A program made the position numbers and the translations under genes. A stretch of DNA of 64,000 nt from Diprion similis (Eukaryota; Arthropoda; Insecta; Hymenoptera; Diprionidae). Below, piece by piece: positions 58,117 to 64,000 of the stretch. The stretch's first letter is position 1, and the number at the start of each line of letters is the position of its first letter. The stretch spans positions 4,960,001-5,024,000 of the forward strand of contig NC_060118.1 of NCBI RefSeq assembly GCF_021155765.1. The letters are read 5' to 3'. The notes below the pieces were generated by a model, which worked only from the letters and a program-made list of their open reading frames with translations, made no database searches and had not been told where the DNA came from.

Positions 58117-60998
58117 ATGCCTTATTGTGTAGCGCCTAACTGCAAGAACAGATCATTCGCAAAATCAAAAAAACAATGTGAGATCGAAGTAGAGAATAAG
58201 GCTACATTTCGCCTGTAAGTATAAGAAATGCTTTTGAAACTGTAAATAATGTGAATGCTGTGTACCAAGTAATGTATTTGTATCTATATTCATTCAAGTT
58301 TTCCGAAAAATATTGAGAGGCGTAGGATATGGCTTGATACGATAGGGTTGGCGAACACAAGTGTGCCAAAGTATGCCTATTTATGTTCGTGTCATTTTTC
58401 ATCGAAATCATTCGATCGAACATCTGCCTTCAAAGTTAGGCTGAAAGACGATGCTATTCCAAATGTGAGTTCAATTCTTGGTTTTTGAATACAAATATGT
58501 ATCAGCATGTGAATATAAATCATTCATTTACGTAGGTTTGCATTCAGGAGAATACTGCCTTGCAAGAGACATGCAGCGTTGATAGAGAACGCAAATGCTC
58601 GGAATGCACAGAATTTCTTCTCGCAGATGAAGTCCAGTTGTACCCTGATGCAGCGGAACCTTCATCTTCAATTGATCAAGAATCTGCAAATAAAACGTCG
58701 AGAATTGATAGCCGTGAGTTGATATGAACTCTATGATGACAATATCTAATTGTTGAGATCTCCGGGACCCTTGTTAATACAAATATTAGTTTCATAATTT
58801 TCATTTTTTCAGCATCAGAGAATTTTAAGCAAAAAGATGTTTCCTGTCAAACGCCACAACCGCCAAGATGTGTTGATAAAGGTACGTGGGTATCGAAGTC
58901 GTTGATTGCAACTTCTCCCTCAAAGGAACACCTACTCAACATCATCAAAGAGCTGAAGGAATCACATCGAAAGGAGATCAAACGTCTAAAAGAAACAGCA
59001 CAACGGACAAAAAAAACGCATTGCTACCTTAAAAGATGTGATGGGTGAGTTAGGAAAGCGAATAGACCTCAATCTTCAGGAGCTAGATGTTTTAACCGAT
59101 ATTGGAAAATCAAATGCAGATCTGCTTAAACGAGTGATTAAAAAATCGATGCATGCCACAGTACACGATCCTTATCAAAGTGGTATCGATCTATCAATTG
59201 TGAACCTGGCTTTAATACCAAATGCCTGAATGCTATCAAAGAACGTGCGAAAATAGTCGATGATGTTTTGATTGGCTCTCTTGTTTTCGATGAGATGTCC
59301 ATACGTCAATATGTAGAGTATGATGGACAAAAGTTTAGCGGGTATGTAGATATGGGACCAAATATAGCTAACGATCATAGGACTGTTGCTAAAGATGCTC
59401 TAGTGTTTCTCTTCGTTGGTGTAAACAGTTTGTGGAAGATACCTGTCGGCTACTTTCTAACCAATGGTATTAGTGGAAATCAAAAGGCCACCTTAATCAA
59501 TGAGTGCCTAACTCTATTGCAAGAGTGTAATATCATTGTCAAATCGATAACGTTCGACGGAGCTCTTGCAAATATTTCAATGGCAAAACTACTCGGGTGC
59601 GGATTAGATGATCCAGCTTTTTTGCATCCTGTTACCTCGGAGAAAATTTATATCGTTCCTGATTCCTGTCATATGATAAAGCTCATACGTAATGTACTTG
59701 GGGATTCAAGAATAACAATCTTAAACGGAAATGGTGAATCCATATTATGGGGTTACATTGCCAAAATTCATGAAATTCAGGAACAAGAAGGCCTTCATCT
59801 GGGTAATAAATTACGATCAAGTCACATCGAGTATTACAAACAAAAGCTGAAAGTCAAATTTGCCACCCAAGTTCTCAGCACATCACTTGCTCATAGCATA
59901 GAATTTTGTAGAAATATTTTAAAGCTCGATTATTTTCAAAAATCAGCAGCCACAGAAGAATTCCTGAAACTATTCAATGTTCTTTTTGACATATTTAATG
60001 CGAAGAATTCGCCACAGTCTAATTTCAAGAAGCCAATCCATTTAGAAAATATAGTCGAAGTGATAAACAAACTGGATGAATGTCGAAATTACATCTTGAA
60101 TTTGAAAGAAGAAGGCACCAGACTCAGTATTGTTAAAAGACAACGTCGAATGGGCTTCTTGGGCTTTTTAATTTGTATTGAAAGCCTGAAAGGTATGTTC
60201 TACGAACTGTGCGAAGAGGCTAAAGTGTTGACACATATACCCACTTACAAGTTGAGCCAGGACCATGTGGAATTGTTTTTTGGGTGCATACAGTCGTATG
60301 GGGGGCATAATAATAACCCGACCGTTCGACAATTTAAGGCAGCATTTAAAAAAATGCCTATACACTCCGAAATGTACGAAATGGATTCAGGAAACTGTAT
60401 ATCATTGGAAAACATCGCTATCTTGCACGTTACTTCTGCCTGTAAGCCTGAGGATATAATTAATTCATCCACCCCCACTGCTCAGCTGGTCGGTAGCCTC
60501 GCAATCTCAAACCTAGACAGTGCAGCAAACGTGTTTGATGACCATTCTTATTTACCAGACATAAGAGCAATATCCGAATTTTCTGACAGGGTTATCGTGT
60601 ACATAGCTGGTTTTGTGGTTAAATATCTGAGCAAAGTCACAATCTGTGAGATTTGCGTGGGTACTCTGTCCGGCAGTGTTTTGAATCCGCAAACTGAGCT
60701 GATTGCATTAAAAATTCGAGGTGCGTTACACTATCCATCTGATAGCGTAACAACGATTTGTCGTGTAGCGGAAAGAGTTATCCGCTTTGCGTTAAAAGAA
60801 AGCGGTGGAAAATTTTTAAAGATTTTTTCAGAAGATTACCTTGCAACTTGCATTCTCTCCAATTTAACAGAAGCCAATACTTTATTCCGTGATCTCGATG
60901 ATCACTGCCATGATCAAATGGTTCTGGAAAACCATTCGGTGCATTTAACAACCGCAGTTGCACGTAAATACGTAAAAATCAGACTTTTTTTATATTGA
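58117..60998 (+). pseudogene. THAP/P-element-like transposase gene with frameshifts and an internal deletion
   Basis: Exons 58117-58214, 58299-58464, 58536-58713 and 58813 onward join in frame. Residues ~1-85 are a THAP finger (MPYCVAPNCKNRSF, FRLFPKN, CSCHF, DDAIPN). A coiled coil follows (LLNIIKELKESHRKEIKRLK). Breaks: an extra A in an 8-A run near 59013, and a loss of roughly 40 codons near 59170-59185, judged from the family's usual segment before the KWY motif. After that the frame runs intact from 59268 to 60998 (576 codons). It contains LVFDEMSIRQ and ITFDGALANIS, which hold the two catalytic aspartates. It also has the insertion domain around QVLSTSLAHSIEF, and LSQDHVELFFGCIQ with the catalytic glutamate and the GGHNNNPT motif. 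The C-terminus ends VARKYVKIRLFLY as in relatives. Its fold elements are well preserved, so the decay looks recent. Confidence 0.85.
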
Positions 60999-61919
60999 GA
61001 AGCAATCTGTAAACGCTGCACGTAGCGACAGGCATAAGTTGAATAAGCTCGTCCTCTTCAGAGGGCAGTAGGAAGCTATCGATCGATACCCGAGACTACC
61101 AACTGAGACTTCTTCTTTTGTTTAATATAGCTGGTTTTGCCTCTAATCTAAGTGTTGCTATTTGTTTATTTGAACAGAATATTATTTAAGACATATATTT
61201 AGTCATGTAGTATAAGATGCTGGTCATAATATTATTAGATTTGTTGTCTAGTCATTTCGTCAGAAAGATGCCTTGTCATAAGGTGTTGTTCGTATTGTTG
61301 TGAATTTTATCATACATCTTTAAATGTTTGAACATATTGTTACATATGCGGGTGTAATAAATAGTCAGGAGATTCAAAAAGACTGGGGTGGTTTATTTAG
61401 GACAAAAGTACAAGGAGATGTGTCGCTTTCAAAGTCCGTTCAAGGAATGCAGAAGGATCCTCATCGATTCCAAAAGACGACCATTGTCAGGGAACATCAG
61501 ATCTTCATTTTGATTAATTAAATCAATAAATGCATATTCGAAGGGGGAAACCGTAACAATATTATTTGAAGTAGATACATAAAGAGGAAAACGTCGTTAA
61601 TTCAACTAAATGAGCATTTAATTGTGTCAATTCAAATTTTGTTGATTTAAATAATCCAACTAAATATTTTTTTAGGCCAACAAATTTTTAATCGACATAA
61701 TTAAATACTCATTTCACCCCTCGTGACCGCTCATTTAGTTGAATCAACGAATTTTTTCCCTCAGTGTACATATTGAATGTCATGTTTTAGTATTTTCCTT
61801 TATTGTAGTTGTTTCTTTTGATTGCATAAGGCAAACGTTTCCAGTATAATTTTTTTGTTCCAATAATATCAGTTACCTAAACCTAATGATTAATTCCTCT
61901 AACCATTCACATTTTATAG
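60999..61919. other. Non-coding interval after the P-like gene
   Basis: The P-like element's 3' terminus should lie here, but I could not pair it with a 5' terminus by eye. A small inverted-repeat element occupies 61593-61749. Confidence 0.4.
61593..61749. mobile_element. ~157-bp MITE
   Basis: The ends 'gtcgttaattcaactaaatg' and the complement of 'catttagttgaatcaacga' match over ~20 bases. Confidence 0.6.
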
Positions 61920-62032
61920 GTATTTCGTAACGGCAGCAGATTGGACGAGAGCTGTTGAACGAGGAAATTCGCTGTACACAACAGAAACTGTTTTCATGTT
62001 CTGTGTAAAAGGCGCAATCGATTTATATATTT
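61920..62032 (+). CDS. Possible terminal exon of an unrecognised gene
   Basis: A 'ttttatag' acceptor is followed by an open 37-codon frame (YFVTAADWTRAVERGNSLYT, later VFMFCVKGAIDLYI) ending in TAA. The composition looks protein-like rather than random, and the acceptor is good. I do not recognise the family or find a convincing partner exon nearby; the 47575 exon is a candidate from the same gene only on speculation. Confidence 0.3.
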
Positions 62033-62764
62033 AAATGTACCATGTTTCATTTTTTGATATAATGAATTAATAACTTGAAGCTGAATCTGCTTTCAAGGGT
62101 CGGTTTTACTAACTCTGGATACCGTGAATCTTCGGAAAATGATATTCAATCAACGAAATTGAATATTTTCCATTCCATCTAACGACAAATAGCAACAATT
62201 CAGCACCTATTCAATTTATAATTAATAATATTTTCATCCAATAAATGAAATTCCTCCGAAAAAAACGAAAATATTCATGGTTGCTAAAACCGACACTTGT
62301 TCTATATACAATAATTTACGAATTATTCAACGCGATATTTTGTGTCCATTCTGTCATTGTATTATCTTTTTTTGTTTTTGTTTTTTCTTTGTATACATTT
62401 ATACTTATAGTATTATTCTGGTTCTATATACAGGTGCTTTGCACCTCTATAGAATGTACGCCGGAATTAAAATTGGATTTAAAAAAAATGTGCTTACCTG
62501 CACAGTTTCTTATACAAAAGAATTGAAGCTGTGTTCGTACATACCTATACAGTTCGAGGAAATAGTTTATGGCAACGATCTGTCCGAAAAACTAATACTG
62601 CCTAAAGTGAATCGTTTAAACGTGGCGCCCGAAAACTTAGCTCATCAATATGGCCGACGTGTTACCTCATGTACTCTCCCCAAGGCGCATACCCTTCGCC
62701 AACAAGCCTAGCTCGCGTTCCGTCCATAAGTCCGTGACGCTATCAGAGCGGAGCAGCTCCTTAG

Positions 62765-62902
62765 TTAAGGGTGCGTTCCGAAATTACCTGACAAAGCTAA
62801 AAATTCCCTAGAACAGAGGCAGAGCTACTTATGCACTTGATGGAGCAACAGAGATAAAATATTGTTGACAGCATTGGCAGTTAATATCGGAACGCACCCT
62901 TA
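62765..62902. mobile_element. 'aagggtgcgttccgaaatta' MITE, copy 1
   Basis: The ends 'aagggtgcgttccgaaatta' and the complement of 'taatatcggaacgcaccctt' give 20-base terminal inverted repeats in a ~135-bp element. Confidence 0.75.
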
Positions 62903-63157
62903 GTAAGGCGAAAGGTGTTGGGGATGGAGAGGGATGGGAGCACTAGTGTATTCCCACCCATCGTCATGGAAAATCATAGAGAATGGAATGAATGGATTAG
63001 AAAGAGACAGCGATTGAGTGTCGCAGAAAAAGATGGAAAATTGGATGGATTCTGTCTTTCTCAGACACTTGTTTTTGAATAGCCACGAAAGACTACATCT
63101 CTCTATTACTAATAATGACAATATTTCTGTCTTTGTTCAAACTTTGCGCACGTGCCC

Positions 63158-63293
63158 AGGGATGCGTTACGATATTAGCTCCTAATGCTGTGAACAATCT
63201 TTCATCTCTCTTGCGCTGCCGAATTTGTGACTAGCTCTGCCTTTATCCTAGGGAATTTTTAGCGCGCTGCCAGCTAATTTCGGAACGCACCCA
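63158..63293. mobile_element. 'gggtgcgttccgaaattagc' MITE, copy 2
   Basis: This is the same family, ~255 bases downstream of copy 1: left 'agggatgcgttacgatatta', right complement of 'taatttcggaacgcaccca'. The internal 'agctctgcctttatcctagg' is the reverse complement-like counterpart of copy 1's 'ccctagaacagaggcagagct', so the copy is inverted. Confidence 0.7.
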
Positions 63294-63740
63294 TAGACGA
63301 TAGCTGACTCTGGTAACACTGCACCACCATTAGGTTAGAACAAGAAGAACAATAATAAATTCGTGTATACACAAAATAAGAAGGTACAAACTAATTTACG
63401 TAAAAATAGTTGACATGATATAGTGGTGATATTCTTTCCCGAACTTCATCCGTAGAAAGTGTGTATCACTTGAGGAACAGTAGTGTTGATTCTTATAGTC
63501 TAATTAAGGTTTGACAGAACCTAATCACCGACTTCGCCTGCATGTGCATATAGAATTTTATAATTTTGCTTGATTCATGTTAAAATTTGCTTTAGAATTT
63601 TTTTTTAATATTTGTATGCGCGCAGACCATCGTTAACTATACTTATCAGAGTACCTGGCTTCCCTTCACCTTATATCGTCTAAAACTACAAGTATAATTG
63701 TTCATTTTCTAAACCAAATTTGACGTTCCTTTGTTTTCAG

Positions 63741-63831
63741 ATGAGCCGCAAAGAAGCACTGTCTCAATTTATACAACAAATTCATGGCCGACCAGTCGTA
63801 GTGAAATTGAATAGTGGTGTTGATTACAGAG
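63741..63831 (+). CDS. LSM6: U6 snRNA-associated Sm-like protein LSm6, first coding exon (partial)
   Basis: ATG 63741 lies directly after a 'tttgttttcag' acceptor, so a 5' UTR intron is likely. The exon encodes MSRKEALSQFIQQIHGRP followed by VVVKLNSGVDYRG and stops at a gtatgt donor in phase 1. Human LSm6 has the same length to this point and the identical IGRPVVVKLNSGVDYRG-type Sm1 motif. LSm6 is a ring subunit of both the LSm2-8 (U6 snRNP, nuclear) and LSm1-7 (mRNA decay, cytoplasmic) complexes. The remaining ~50 residues (the rest of Sm1, and Sm2) lie beyond the window; 63832-64000 is intron. Confidence 0.93.
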
Positions 63832-64000
63832 GTATGTATTAAATTAAATTAAAAGAAATCTAAATACTTCGTTTCCCGAAAAATAAGCGGGCGGAATTTT
63901 TATAAGTCAACACTTTTGGTCTATATATCAACTGAACACTTATAGTTAACTACAGTGACTCGATTTTGCAATTGCATTTTCTTATTGTTATCCAAAAAAG

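Noticed and set aside
62245-62711. ORFs of 93 and 144 codons on the plus strand
   Set aside because: The frames overlap each other, are rich in F/Y/I/C as expected from AT-rich DNA, and I recognise no family. A real small gene cannot be fully excluded.

Overview
This is a stretch of an AT-rich, intron-rich animal nuclear genome, almost certainly an insect. The conserved genes are ordinary eukaryotic housekeeping genes. Spliced exons have clean GT-AG boundaries, and most of the remaining DNA is short DNA-transposon debris. The gene content and the P-like, piggyBac-like and HTH transposon families would fit a hymenopteran (perhaps a sawfly), but the species call is a low-confidence inference.

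Layout. 1-1.3 kb: a frameshifted repeat-family ORF (minus strand) running off the left edge. 7.5-9.6 kb: the first two exons of the RNA helicase DHX35 (minus). 9.9-11.2 kb: an inverted-repeat element filling the promoter interval. 11.3-14.2 kb: PRCC, a splicing-associated protein (plus), divergent from DHX35. 15.0-15.9 kb: a coiled-coil protein resembling augmin subunit HAUS1 (minus), convergent with PRCC. 18.0-18.7 kb: a solo double helix-turn-helix protein derived from a transposase (minus), between inverted repeats. 19.7-39.5 kb: a complete 13-exon ORP9-type oxysterol-binding-protein-related gene (plus). A complete four-exon fatty-acid elongase (ELOVL family, minus) lies inside its first intron. 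46.4-47.5 kb: UBE3D (minus, one exon). 48.6-52.8 kb: a large foldback element with ~1 kb near-identical arms and a ~180-bp tandem array. 54.0-57.9 kb and 58.1-61.0 kb: two decayed THAP/P-element-like transposase genes placed head to head. 63.7 kb to the right edge: the first coding exon of LSM6 (plus).

Functionally, DHX35, PRCC and LSM6 are all linked to pre-mRNA splicing or RNA handling, but no operon-like logic is implied. ORP9 (lipid transfer at ER contacts) and the nested elongase (ER lipid synthesis) are both lipid genes in one antisense nest. That is a coincidence worth checking rather than a demonstrated functional link.

The strongest unexplained structures are the 4.2-kb foldback with its shared nested hairpin element, the related 1.2-kb inverted-repeat element in the DHX35/PRCC promoter, and the transposase-derived HTH gene with an acidic tail and a SUMO-type motif. 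Two apparent GC-AG introns in ORP9 also deserve a check. All exon boundaries were read by eye from the sequence. No database or transcript comparison was possible.
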